Assembly (NCBI GenBank): GCA_003550305.1 | Contig: QKYT01000207.1 | Location: forward strand, 96,247 to 160,246 | Length of the DNA: 64,000 nucleotides | Reading direction: 5' to 3' | Origin: Glomus cerebriforme | Taxonomy: Eukaryota > Glomeromycota > Glomeromycetes > Glomerales > Glomeraceae | Part shown: piece by piece, positions 11,465 to 24,375 of the stretch | Position numbering within the stretch: the stretch's first letter is position 1 | Layout of the letters: the number at the start of each line of letters is the position of its first letter | Program-made: the position numbers and the translations under genes | Notes under the pieces: generated by a model | The model's database searches: none | Told to the model about the DNA's origin: nothing | What the model saw: the letters and a program-made list of their open reading frames with translations, nothing else

Positions 11465-12212
11465 ACTCATCACGTGATTAGACGGATGTGACTAATCAAA
11501 GTTGCGGCATATATGAGATCGATAATTTAGCTACCTAAAGTTTTTTCATTGTTTACAAAGTCATTGATCTCGATTCTTTATTGATTTGTAATCACGAATT
11601 CTTTTTCACGCACCCATATAATCCCTCTATTTTTTATCGTGTTTCATGAAAAAATTACCTTGAGTAATTAAATTAAATGGATTTTGATATAATCGATCTA
11701 GAACAATACTTGAAGCAAAATCCTTTCTATTTAATGTAATAATAGAAATGCAAACTCGATAACACAAATTATTATATTACTGGTAATCAATGACAGTGGC
11801 TTACTAATAATTTCGAAACAACTTAAGATTAACTTTTTTTTTACAAGATAAATTGCAAATTCATTTTAAATCATTCATAAACAATCTAACTTTTATTCGT
11901 ATTTAAACATTCAAAATATGTCAATGATATAATTTGTAAATCGTTAGTAAAATTAAGAAAAAAAAATTGGCCTAAGTTGAAAAAAAACAATCATTTTCTA
12001 AATTCTTTTAATTCCATTTTAATGTCAGTCCGTAACTTTGTTTTTTCAAATTCATTTTTTCATTTTATGTCATCATTCATAAAGAATCACAAACTTAATC
12101 TTTATTTAATGTCTTATTTATTATGTACTTTAGCTTAATTCGATTACATTTTCGTTTATATCAATAATAAATCAATGAAAAATTGATTTTGAACCCGGTT
12201 TGGATTTTTTTT

Positions 12213-12356
12213 TTAAGATGTATTATTAGATATTCTAACTGAAATTTCATATTTAGTTCCTAATAAATTGCTATTATGTAAATTGTGAACTTCAATTTTT
12301 TCAGCTGATCTTAATTCATCAGCGGCAGCGACAATTAGAAAATTCAATAAAATCAT
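12213..12356 (-). CDS. Possible small secreted peptide, 47 residues
   Basis: ATG to TAA on the minus strand. It begins MILLNFLIVAAADE, a short hydrophobic core followed by an Ala-rich, signal-peptidase-like end. A polar part follows (RSAEKIEVHNLHNSNLLGTK), ending VRISNNTS. It has no cysteines. The codons look coding rather than random, but it could be one exon of a longer gene or a fragment. The rest of 11465-14860 shows nothing else recognisable. Confidence 0.3.
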   Translation of the reverse strand: MILLNFLIVAAADELRSAEKIEVHNLHNSNLLGTKYEISVRISNNTS

Positions 12357-14863
12357 AAAATAAATTTTTAATTTTTTTTTATTAGTGTAATTTAGTTTAA
12401 CATACTTTTCTATTGATTTTAAACTTTAAATTAATTTGGTATATTTCAATAAACTCTATCTTCTTAGTTTGTTACAATTTCAAGTTGTATTAATAAAGAA
12501 ATAAAAAACAAAGAAATATTAATAATACTTAATACTTTATTGTTATTTATTGATTGATTTATTTATTTATTATAATTATTGCTTCATATGTTCATTTGCG
12601 AGTCATGAATAAAATTTTTAATTTTTAAACTTTTTAATTATAAATTTAGTACTCGATTTTGTAAAAATAAAATTAAATAAGAAATATTTTGTAGCACAAA
12701 AACATGATATTTGTAACATATAAATTAATATATTTCTTTTCGGAAAAAAGAAACCTGTCCCCATCATTATAAATATCAGAAGTAAATAGATATATACGAT
12801 AATGACAGAAAGTAAATAAGATTAATAGAATGTTCTAGTTTTGTAATAATTTCTGCCGGCAATACTTGACTTTCACGCTTTAATCAGCTTTAGAAAACAA
12901 AAGCAATACCTTTTTTTTTTATTAACTGATACAGTATATCTAATTATTTAACGGTCAATAATTAACAGTTGTTTGCCTTCTATATTTTTCTTGTTATGCC
13001 AATTTATGGAATGATTTTTATGTTTCACTGCATAGTCATTATTATTACGCCAATATGCATTGGACTAATGAGTAATGACTATCAGTATGCTTATATGCAT
13101 GCAGCCTTCGGATTTAATTTTAATTTTTATAAATAAATGATAAATTGGCTGTACATGGGAAACATATGATTACTTTCAGAAAAAATCGAAAGAGCTCATT
13201 GCTGACGATATTTTTATATTATAGAATTAACAATTTAGGAAACCTTTATATAGTCATAATGAAATGATGAAATTTACAAGATAAAAAAGTAAAGCAAATA
13301 AAAGACAAAGATATTATTCTCCTATTAAATAAAATTCTGCAAAATTCTTTTATCCGAGCATAATATATAAACTACTGTACGAAGAACATTTAATTGATTT
13401 ACATATTAGATCAGATAATTATAATGTGATTAATTTAATGCCACAGAAAATTTTAATTTCTCAATAATTAAATAAAATTCTTTAATTTTATTAATGACAA
13501 TTTTCGAAACTAAAATTTTTATCTCAAGTAACTTTATCAAAAATTGGATATCATAAACCCGTAAAAAAAACATTTAATTTTAATTTTGTATTTTATTACG
13601 TTTAAATAAACTATAAAACTTTTCGAATATACTGAAAATCCCAATTACGGTATCAAAATTATTACAATGAACAAGAAAAAGGATGGGAATAATTATTTTT
13701 AAAACGCAAGAAATATCTATAAAATTGTGAAGGATAACTTTATCGGAGTCTTCAAAAATATTTAATTTCGTAGAAATGTACAGTATTACAACAAATTTGT
13801 TGGGTGTGATATAAAGATTTACTTAACTTGGGAATTTTCGACACAAAACTTTCGAATTACGGTCATAAAAAAACTTTCTAATACTTTTGCTATACAGTAT
13901 AAGACGAATCGACTGTACTAATTAATTTGTAATCACAATTATCAATAACACTGCATTTCGCCTATTCCGCAAATAATTCCGCAAATCCGTAAATAAATCC
14001 GTAAATCATATTTCGGTAAAAAGTTATAATTGTAGAATAATTTGTGTGCCAATTATTTGCAAAAAAAAAAGATTTAAACGCCGTAACAGGTAACTAATTT
14101 CGACGGTGCAACTATTCTGTGACAACAAAATTTTTAAAATATTGAGTAATAAATTATAGTATATATATGGAATTAATTTGTTTATTACAAAAAAATTCAC
14201 GATACAGAAAAATATGGCTCATTGCATGACCCCTAAATCAAAATTACTCTACTATTTCAAGTATCTGACTTAATTGTAAAGTAAGTTATTAATTAAGTTC
14301 GTTCATATCATTACATTTAATAATTTCTAGATCAAAAATAAAGAAATAGAGATTTCGATCCGAATCAGATCCGAGTGGATTCGAATCGGAATCTTTAAAT
14401 GTGATACTAAAGAAAGAACGATAGATTTTTTCTAGAACCCGTTCTGCCATTTAATTTTATAATAGTATAAAGTAGTTTAATTTCATTCCATTTAAGGTAT
14501 TCAAACATTCCAAGTATGCACAATTTTTTATGGTAAGTAAAAAAAAAATTAAATGATCTTAATAGTTAAAAATTTTCCGTTAATATAAAGAATTCAAAAT
14601 TTTTTAGCTTTAACACCAACTAAAATTGGAAATGTCACGTGATTTTATCACACAAATAAATAAATCTTTTAACTGAAAATAGGTTGGATTATTTATTGAT
14701 TGGACAATAAAATATCAGCCACAAAAAAAAAGACATGCTAGGACAGCAAAAAAAGTTAAATAGTAAAAAAAAAATTTTATTTATTTATTCTGCGCATTTA
14801 TTTAGTTCTATTAATATGATCATTATAGATAAGCGCGGTTTGGAATCATTTACAACTATAAAA

Positions 14864-14893
14864 ATGAGCCCGTTTGGCATGAAGTGTGAATAA
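14864..14893 (+). promoter_or_regulatory. Conserved short upstream ORF before K2
   Basis: AAAATGAGCCCGTTTGGC begins a 9-codon frame (MSPFGMKCE, stop). The same start and first codons occur upstream of K5 (41132-41103, MSPFGTKCK) and K6 (46124, MSPFATKCK, there running past the main ATG). It could be a regulatory uORF or a small first exon. A TTTTTTTGTAG acceptor-like sequence follows about 35-55 bp downstream in K2 and K5. Confidence 0.4.
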
Positions 14894-16257
14894 GCTTGGT
14901 ACAAAAAGTACAAAGCTTTTTTGTAGGAATTCCAAGTTGGATTATTCATCATTTAGAGATCAGTCTCGTTTATTAGACCCGCTCTCTGCTGGGTCTCAAG
15001 AGACTGTTTTAAACCATGAATCTCAACCGTATGAACCGTATGGTAGTTGTTTGGAATGTAGGGAACAACGAACTGGTGTAGCATGGTGTAAAAATTGTGA
15101 TATTGTATTCTTAAAAGAAAATTTCTGTAAATGGACCAGCGGTAATTCTAAAGTAGATGAATTTATTAGAACTATTCAATTAAATGCTAAGTATAATATG
15201 GACTATCTTGAATGGATTGAATTCGATCAGTTTGACTTAATTGAGTATACAAATAAAAAAGGTGCTTTCAGCTCAATTTATTCCGCTGTGTGGTTGGAAG
15301 GTCCAAAATGGAAACTGGATGAAGAAGCCGAATTATGGAATCGTAATGGTCCAATTAAGGTTATATTGAAACGTTTAGATAATTCTCAGAATATAACTCA
15401 AGAATTTATAAACCAAGTGAGTTATTGATGTTGATTTTTCTATGACGGATTTACTAGATTTCAAATAACTTATTTTTATTTTCTTTTGTTTTTTTTTAAC
15501 TAATACAAAAAGTTATACAGTTATCACAAATGCTTAAAAAGTGGAGTACTTGCATATTATTTTGGTATGACCAAAGATCCAACATCGTGTTACGTGTTCG
15601 TCATGAGATATTATGAAAATGGAAATTTATATTCGTATCTTGAAGAATGCATGGGAATTCGTTGCTGGAGATATGTTATGGTCAATATCCGCGGGCCTTA
15701 ATGTCATTCATGAATTTGGTCTTGTTCACGGACATTTACATGGAGGAAATATATTAGTTGAAAGTGATATTAATTCAATTCATGCTAAAATCACAGATAC
15801 CGGGTTACACGGACCTATTGATAAACAAACATCATCTCAACAAATTTATGGCGTAATACCTTTTGTTGCTCCAGAGATATTTAATGAATATTTGCCAACA
15901 AAAGCATCAGATATCTACAGTTTTGGGATGATTATGTGGATGTTGTCAGCTGGTATACGTCCTTATTATGATAAACCCCATGATAATCAACTTATTCAAG
16001 AAATCTGCTCAGGATTAAGACCAAGTGTTGTAAGTGGAACTCCACCTGTTTATTCTGGTTTAATGTTACAATGTTTAGATGCTAATCCTTCAAATAGGCC
16101 AACTGCATCCCAAATTTGTGAATGTATTGGAAATTGGGTTTCTGACTTATCAAGTCATTTTGATGATTTTGTAAATTTAAAAAAGTTAAATATTAAGATT
16201 TTACCATGTCATGAGAATGCCATCTATTTTAGTCGTCCATTAGATTCAATATTGTAA
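14886..16257 (+). pseudogene. Kinase-like K2, frameshifted by an 11-bp deletion
   Basis: Exon 1 (to 15416) is intact: SFRDQSRLLDP leader, C4 motif (YGSCLEC...AWCKNCD), KKGAFSSIYSA loop and VILKRLDN. The intron is 15417-15512 (GTGAGT...AAAAAG). Exon 2 opens in frame (LYSYHKCLKSGVLAYYFGMT). After CWR (15663-15671) it lacks 11 bp found in every sister gene (they read CWRDIVxMLW), and the frame shifts. The remainder to 16257 is then open in the other frame, with HGHLHGGN, ITDTGLHGP and the C-lobe. This recent, otherwise undamaged break suggests a young pseudogene or a sequencing error. There is no in-frame ATG at the N terminus; translation may start upstream through a small exon. The catalytic Asp is His. 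Confidence 0.75.
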
Positions 16258-16474
16258 ATTTACATTTGCATACTGCAAAATTATGTTTCATTTTTAGATT
16301 TTTTAAGAAATATAAGGTTTTATTCCGTTTGACACTGATTCATTACAACCGAAATTTCATTTATGATAATTATATTAAGAGTTATTACACATAGTAATTT
16401 ATCGATAAACATAAACAAATAAAATAAAAACGCGGTCTCGTAAATATACAGACTAACTAAACATGAATATTAAA

Positions 16475-16620
16475 CTATTATTGCGCTTTTCAAAATTGTG
16501 CCACCCCCTATAAATCATCTGATAAAAAAATTATTAGATTACAGGATGATTACTGGACAAAAAACGGACAATTTGTCCTGTAATTGTCCTGTAATCGTAA
16601 TCACTCAGTAATCACAACAT
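16475..16620. repeat. Short inverted-repeat remnants downstream of K2
   Basis: ATTATTGCGCTTTTCAAAAT at about 16478 resembles the terminus of the MITE at 19379-19468. At 16540-16610, ATTACAGGATGATTAC and GTCCTGTAATCGTAATC form an imperfect inverted pair with an internal direct repeat TTGTCCTGTAAT. Confidence 0.45.
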
Positions 16621-16799
16621 ACACAGAATGCAATAAAGAGTAGGACCACGTTAATAAACCCTAAGCTAATCAATTATACTGTATTTTGTATATACGCAGC
16701 GAACCTATGTTAGATTGGCTGATCTCTTATCATGTGATTCCAACCAAAAAATAATGTGGCCAGAAATATATTTTGTAGTAAAATGAAACGTAAATGACC

Positions 16800-16835
16800 G
16801 AATGACAAATGATGACAAATGATGACAAATGATTA
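16800..16835. repeat. 12-bp tandem repeat
   Basis: The unit ATGATGACAAATG is repeated about three times. Polymorphic microsatellite-like sequence; 16840-17600 is otherwise without recognisable genes. Confidence 0.6.
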
Positions 16836-17609
16836 AACAAATCCCTTAAATGGTCAAATGACCAGTGATTATCGTTCGTAATTCTTTTCCTCATTTATTG
16901 GTTAATATTAACATTTATGGTAACATTGTTGTTAAAATTCGGCTAAATTATTATATGACGGCTGATTATTCATAAAATTATCAAAATAAAGCATAATTTA
17001 TTTTCTTTTTATTGTATTATTTTAAAATAACAAAAGAAGTTACAAAAGCAAATTATTTCTACTTTAACAGAACGTAAAAATAATTAATAAAATATATGAA
17101 GACGACTAACAACTTATTATTAGTACGTATTCTGGAAAAAAATTGTAGGCTTAGAATACCGATATCCGGGATATTAAAAAATATGTTTCAATTATGTAAA
17201 CATTACGATGCATTAAATTAATTAGAAACATTAACAATTATCTTTTTGTCTTTTAATACCTTGTATATCGATTTATTGAGATTTTTCCGTTTATTATTTA
17301 TTCTGGCTAAAACAATGTTATAACCATAAAATTTTACCCCACAAATAGTATTGTCCCACATTGTCAAATGATTTGTTCCTGAATTTACACTGCATCTGGA
17401 TTTAATTTATGGAAAAACTACGGAATATGAAACAGATGTTTTTCAAAATTACAAATTTTATTTCCATGTATATAATGATCAAACGAATAGCCACAAATAT
17501 GAACATAAAAATTAGCCCAATCAAAAACTGTGTAATGATTTCAGGAAAACTAACTATAAGAAAAATGAGTTTTTCTCTGTTTTCCTTTGATTTTTTTTCC
17601 AATTTATAA

Positions 17610-19044
17610 AAAACAAAGCTGGATTCATCTTCTAGAAATCAGTCTCGCTCATTGGGACCATCTGGTTCCGAAGAGACTTATGGTAAGTGTATAGATTGCA
17701 AAAAACGACGAATTGCGCCAGCATGGTGCGAAACTTGTGATATTGTAAATTTGAAAGAATATTTTTCTAGCTGGACTAGTGGAAATTCTAAAATAGATGA
17801 GTTTATTAGATATACTCAGTTAAATGCTAAGGAGAATATGGACTATCTCGAATGGATTGAATTTGATCGGTTCGATCTGATCGAGAATATTAATAAGCGA
17901 GGTGCTTTCAGCTCAATTTATTCCGCTGTTTGGTTGGAAGGTCCAAAATGGAAACTGGATGAAGAAGCTGAAGAATGGACTCGTAGTGGCCCAATTAAAG
18001 TTATTCTAAAACGATTAGATAATTCTCAAAATTTAAGTCAAGAATTTGTAAACCAGGCAAGTATAATAAAACTAGTATACTGTAAGACTATAAAGACTAT
18101 AAAGTTTCATGCACATTTATGTTGTGTACTGGAATTTACCGCACAAAAAGATAATTGGTCCGGATCGACCAATAATAAATTCTTTGATTATGTAAGTAAT
18201 AATTGAATTAATTTTATTTCCTTTTTCTTTAATCTAATCTAAAAAAAAGTTATACAGATATCATAAATGCTTACAAAGTGGAGCACTCGCAGATTGTTTC
18301 GGTATAACCAAAGATCCAACTTCTTGTTACATGTTTGTAATGAGATACTACAAAAATGGGAATTTATACTCGTATCTTGACGAAAGTATGGGAATTAATT
18401 GCTGGAGAGATATCGTAGAGATGTTATGGTCGATATCTGCAGGGCTTAATGTCATTCATGAACTTGGTCTCGTTCATGGACATTTGCACGGAGGAAATAT
18501 ATTGGTTGAAAATGAAATGGATTCATTTGATACCAAAATCACGGATACTGGGTTACACGGACCTGTTGATAAACAAATATTATCTAAACAGGTTTACGGC
18601 GTAATACCTTTCGTTGCGCCAGAGATCTTTAATGAATATTTGCCAACAAAAGCATCAGATATCTACAGTTTTGGGATGATTATGTGGATGTTGTCAGCTG
18701 GTGTACGTCCTTATTATGATAAACCCCATGATAATCAACTTATTCAAGAAATCTGCTCAGGATTAAGACCAAATGTCATTAGTGGAACACCACCTGTTTT
18801 TTCTAGTTTAATGTTACAATGTTTAGATGCAAATCCATCTAACAGACCTTCAGCATCTTACCTTTATGAATGTTTCGGTAATTGGATCACGGCAATTTGT
18901 GACGATCCAAATCCTTCTGAATTGTCAAATCAATTTGATATTGCAGAAGAAATCAAATTCGCAAATTTAGAAACGTTAAAATTTAATATTTCACCATGTC
19001 ATGAAGGCGCAATTTATTTTAGTCGTCCATTATTGGATGATTGA
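17610..19044 (+). CDS. Kinase-like protein K3 (predicted pseudokinase, GC-AG intron)
   Basis: Exon 1 runs to 18056 and exon 2 is 18250-19044; the 193-bp phase-0 intron has the donor CAG/GCAAGT instead of GT. About 413 residues from the first open codon. No ATG was found in the N-terminal leader (LDSSSRNQSRSLGPSGSEET), so the true start probably lies in an unseen upstream exon. C4 motif YGKCIDC...AWCETCD, then NKRGAFSSIYSA and VILKRLDN. Exon 2 has HGHLHGGNILVE (HRD Asp replaced by His), ITDTGLHGP and FVAPEIF. The C-terminal end is CHEGAIYFSRPLLDD, the family's conserved tail. The helix-C position is Gln (EFVNQ). Confidence 0.8.
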
Positions 19045-19378
19045 TTCGTTACAAAATTTTTTACATTTTTATTTTATAATAATTATTTACTCGTTTTTCG
19101 AAACACAAACATATTTATATTATTTATGATTAATCTAATTAATTCTTTATAAGAAAATTTAAGCTTTATACATATGTAAATATCACAAACACAAATTGAA
19201 AAATATTTCATGCATTTTAAGCAATAAGAATTTAATTCATTGAGAATATTAAAAACTAAGCGAAATCTTTTATTTATTTTTAAAAAATTTTAAAAATGTA
19301 AAGATTTTCGGACAAAATCCGAAAAACATTAATAAAATTAAAAGGTTATCGATCCCGTTGTGTTTATTGTTATTATAT

Positions 19379-19468
19379 TATTGCCGTTTTCAAAATAGTG
19401 TGTGCTGGTGGTATATTCAGAATCGCGAATATTAGTTTTTTAGCATACCATTTTGAAAACGGCAATAA
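19379..19468. mobile_element. MITE-like palindrome, about 90 bp
   Basis: The arms TATTGCCGTTTTCAAAAT and ATTTTGAAAACGGCAATA are perfect inverses over 18 bp, around a 50-bp core. It lies downstream of K3. 19470-22260 holds no confident gene: only a 34-codon frame (20392-20496), a possible kinase C-terminal scrap near 20285-20325 and a locally repetitive stretch near 21460-21540 were noticed. Confidence 0.7.
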
Positions 19469-22269
19469 ACTGAGGTAATTTCCGAGAAATTAAAATTCAG
19501 GTTTCCATATCTGAATTTTAAATTCAGACGAATCAATTTCAGTCATCACTCAAATCTTTTTCCAAATATTGACCTTAGTCATAATTCATAAATTTGTGAC
19601 CAAGGCCAAAAAAAGATTAATGACGTAAAATCAAAACATCAAAATATAATCTATTCTAAAAAAGGCAATTCTTTATAAAATATTTACCATTGATGATCAA
19701 AATCTGATAATTGATGATGCATTATCAAATGACTATTTAAAAATCTTAGATTCATGAATTAATATTTAATTTATTTATAAATAGATTGATAAGATAATTT
19801 AATTAAATAGAGATATTGGTCCATCTGTTTCGTGATTTTCATTATTATATGTACTATAGACATCAAAGGTTGATTTAAGCAGTTATCAGATTTTTGATCA
19901 TTAAATTTATTTTTTACCAAACAGAAACACTCATTTTGTCGTCAACAAATGACAGCATCTTCAAATTCAACTGAACTAAAAGAATACTTTTATTGAAAAA
20001 TTCAAATAAATATCAAAAAAAAATATTTTTTTTTATCAATTCAACTATATCAAAGGGAGAATCAAATTTCCTTTTTTTAAAAAAAAAATTCAAGGAAAGA
20101 TTATATGCATAAAGTATATAGATTTATTAGGAGGGGGGTTGAAAATCTTACTACTCATTACCATAAAAAAAGATAATTTATTTTTGTTTATAATATTTTG
20201 TAATATTTTGATTTAATTTTTTCTAAAATAATAAATTTTATTTTTGTAAAATAAAAACTTAGAAACAGAAAGTATAAATTATTGCTAAAGGGCGTAATTC
20301 ATTTCAGCCGAATAATTTCATCCATTTCTATTTTCTAATCAACAAACTTTAACTAAATTTATTTATTTCCAAATTATAGCTTTTATATTTAATGGCAAGT
20401 GATAAACTAGAACCATTTATAACTAATTACCAGGGTGATATATTTGAAATACGATACTTCGGATTACTTCCTCTACAGAAAAGTTCCTATGGTTAATATT
20501 AAAATACAGTAAGTTATTGTAAAACTGGAGAATTAGAAGTTGATATGAAAAAATATTCCATGCATGATTGTATTTCTTCTTCATTCACGTACGTTCTGAT
20601 AGAATCTGTAATTATCACTATCCTTTGTGATTACCAATGTACTGTATATAGGCGAGGCGGTTCTTCGTCTGGTTATACATGCATAATAGTTTTTCCTGTT
20701 TACTGTACTAGAATTTCTGTCAGTGACTTGTCAAATTTAAAAAAAAATTACCAATGTGTTATCCGGATTTTGTTTGGTAATCGTCTAATTAAACTTAGGA
20801 ATTAAAAAACAACTCCAAAATTATTATTATTTTATTTTATTTTCAACTCATTCAACTCATTCTTTTTTACGAGTTTTATTCTATTCAAAAATTTTTGCTA
20901 AATGAGTTAAAAAAAAAAAATCTACGTTATACAGATAAGTCATTTGTATCACGTGAGACGGCTATAGGAATGTTTTGTCCCGAGGTTTCGGCATATATTT
21001 TGTGATTGCCGAATGTAATACTTACTATATTAAATTTCAATGCCATAAATAATCTAGAGTAGCGTTATTTATGTTTAATAGTATGTAAAAATTTCAAATA
21101 TTTAATGTTATTTCTTATAAAGTTTTAGAATATTCTGAATCCATTTATATTTTAGAGATTATTTATCAGTTATTATAAAAAGAAGATTTTAAATAACTTC
21201 TTATAAAATCAATGTTCATGATATTTTGAATTTGCACAGTAAAACCACGATTCAAATATCTATAATATACATGTGGTCGAAATGTTTTTTCCAATTTCAG
21301 ACCATTCCGGCTAAGTGGCAAAGCTTCAAATATTATGAAAATTATTATCTGAAATTTGGTAGAAAGTTTGGCCAGACCTCAGAGAGCATAGTCAAGTTCT
21401 CAGATAATTTCAATCTTATTGCAATAGTTTCGATCTACTAATTAATCCATGTAATCAAAATTAACAACTCTGACCGAAATTATTGCAGATCTGGCAGATC
21501 TGACCGAAATTTCAGCAGCTGAATTTCAGATTTACATGTAACCAAAGGAACCAATTACGTTAGACAAAGTTTCTGCCAAATTTATAGGAACTTTTGTTTT
21601 AGAAAAAAGTTTCGCGCCAAAATTGGCTCGAAATATTTCGCTCACATGTATAATCTATATTTTAAAATGATTTATTTATATCATTTGAAATACTCCATAC
21701 GAAAAATAAGTTATAGAAAACGTCCTACTGCATCTTTAAATGGGTTCAAAATTTAGAGCATTTTTTGGACATCTTGAACTCATTTCGGACGGTTTTTGGA
21801 TTTCCTTTTTCATAGGGATACTTAACGAATGAATAAAGAATATTGATGTGAATATCAATTTTGGATTAATGAATTGATAAAGGTATTTAAATTATATGCA
21901 TGTTAAAGTTGATTTGTAATAATTATCCGGAGAACTATTTAATGATCACATGTACGTTCACCTAGTCACCACACAATTTTCTTTTTTTTTAAATGATACA
22001 ACCCTGCTTATTTCCTTTTAAGTTTGTAACACTTTATTTGTAATACGTTTTTTTGTACACTAATACATTTTTTAATTATTATTTTGAATCGCATTAAATA
22101 TGAATCGTTAAATAATAGGCTGTCATTATATATTAAAGAATTTCTATTGTATCGATTCGTTTCACCATAATTATCACCAAATAGTAATAAAAAGGCGTTA
22201 GTTCTTCCATTTTCCTTTTATTTTTTTTAAAAAAAAAATTCGAAAATATCGCAATATTAAAAAAAAGCT

Positions 22270-23120
22270 ATCCAGTCTCGTACATTAGCTTAGACCCTCA
22301 GGGTCTCAAAAGACCTTTTAAACAACCAATATACCAACTGTAAAAGAAACTAACTGCGACATCAATCGTGATATTGCAATTTTGAAAGAAATGAACCAAT
22401 GAAAATTCGATAAATATATATACGATTAAATTTGCAGTTCGATCAAATATATTTCTTCTGTATAATTCTTCATGAACGAGACCATGTTCATGAATAAAAT
22501 TAAGATCGGCTGACATAGCTTATAATGAATCTACAATAACAATCTCTCTATATATCAAATGGACACCCATAGATTACATAAACACTAACGAATTTATGCC
22601 GATAATATCTTTCGCTGTTCCAGAAATTTTTAAAGTGAAAATACTCCCGATATTTATAACCCTGATGTGATCAAAAGACTGAGCACTGACGCTATCAGTA
22701 GAATTTCATCTACTGTATTTTCTTAAGATCAAATATACAAACTCACAAACAGCATGACAAATTCAGGAAATTGGAGACGCTGCCGAAGAAATTGAATTCC
22801 TAGATTTACTATAAATATTTTTCACGTCATTGAAACGGTTTTATTTCATTGCTTTAAAATTTTAATTAATACAATTTAAATAATATTAATTTACCTTTCT
22901 AAAAAAAGTTATAATCATGCTATTACGAAATGGAAATTTATATTTGTATCTATGGAATTATTTTACTGGAGATATTGGAGATTTATTATGAGCTATATCA
23001 ACCGATGTTAATTTTATTATGAACATGGTCGTTCATTCATGGAAATTTACATGGAGGAAATGTACTAGTTTAAAATTCAATCAAATCTCTAATGGATAAA
23101 CCGCATCTCAACTTCAAAAA
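22270..23120 (+). pseudogene. Scrambled kinase-family relic
   Basis: Fragments of the local kinase genes occur in disorder. 22268-22400 holds leader and C4-region pieces (QSRTLA, DPQGLK, then ...DIAILKE) on the plus strand. 22466-22517 is a minus-strand piece encoding an IHEHGLVHE-like catalytic-loop region. 22590-22640 is a plus-strand FVAPEIF-like piece, and 22770-22810 reads like DAAEEIEFLDL. At 22920-23100 another exon-2 start (RNGNLYLYL...) runs to HGNLHGGN. Stops and small deletions are everywhere. The mixture of strands implies rearrangement after duplication. Confidence 0.65.
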
Positions 23121-24375
23121 TGTTTAGACGGCAATTTGTTATCAACCTGAGATTCTTTTCCTTTTACACACGATTGTTATTACTTTTTTTGTCATCATTC
23201 ACAAACTTTAATCTTAATTGATTTGTGTGTTAAAAGTACTATACATGACAGATATTACTATAAGTATTAATGTGATTGGAATCAATAAATGGATTACAGT
23301 ACATTATTCTTTTAAACTATATGAAAAGGATCTTAAAATCCTATTGTTTAAGATTTTTCGGTTTTTCGGTGAAGTCCGCATTTATTCCTATCTCCTTCAT
23401 CTTAATTAGAACTGTTAATAAAAATGGATTAAAGTTACAAAAAATTATTAGTATTTTTGATGGAATATCAAGGCATGTAACACATTCAGTACATTCATTG
23501 TTCAATTTTATCATGCAAATGACATGTTAGGTCACGGTTTACCCTGCCCCGTTATAATAAAAATTATGTGCCACCTCAACCTTCTTTTTATTTACAGTAT
23601 TAATATAAACTGGAAAATGTAAAATCACATTCCATTGTCCCAAGTTAAATCTTTTCTTTTTATTTTTTATTTTCATGACCGATGTAATAAGGATTTTCTG
23701 ATATTCTGCAATGCAAACTTTATAACCGGCTAATTATTTAGGTAATTACATTTTGTGTTCCTGACGTGTAACATCAAAAACTTTAAATCCTGAAATTAAA
23801 ATTTTAAATTTCTAAATTCTTTAATGTGCGAACCTCTTATCACAATGAAATTCCACTTATTAGTTTTATTATTTATGCAACTTACTGCAAAGATTGTCAC
23901 ACTCTAGAATAGATTTTTTTTTAAAAACAAAAAATTAAACAATAACGGTCAATTTTGTATTATTCTTAACAATGGCAAATATATGAGTATGTTCTCTTCT
24001 ATCAAATGAAAGTGCTTATTATTTACAAATGATAATTTCCTTTTGATATTCGAACCACTTTTACGAAAAAATGTTTTGTTGTTCTTTGGGTTGGACCATA
24101 TGACAATTATAAATTTCCATAATTGGACTAGCGGAATGAGATATCACTTAAAATGGTTATAATTTTTAACTTATGATCATAATGCCGGCGTATTTTTTCA
24201 CTGAACTGTAACACAAAAGAATTTCTACAGAAATCCAGTACGATCTTGACTATTCTAGTATATCACCTGATGTTTAGTCAATATTACTCATTTCACCCTT
24301 CTGCTCCGAACATAAATGATATATATATATAAACGCAATGTTCTCAAATTTTTTTAAAATTTGATGTCTCGAGAT

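Noticed and set aside
17402..17609. Two overlapping frames on opposite strands with hydrophobic stretches
   Set aside because: Low-complexity AT-rich translation upstream of K3; the hydrophobicity follows from T-rich codons.
20545..20805. 86-codon frame
   Set aside because: Cys/Ile/Ser-rich translation without motifs or relatives in the window; not supportable as a gene.
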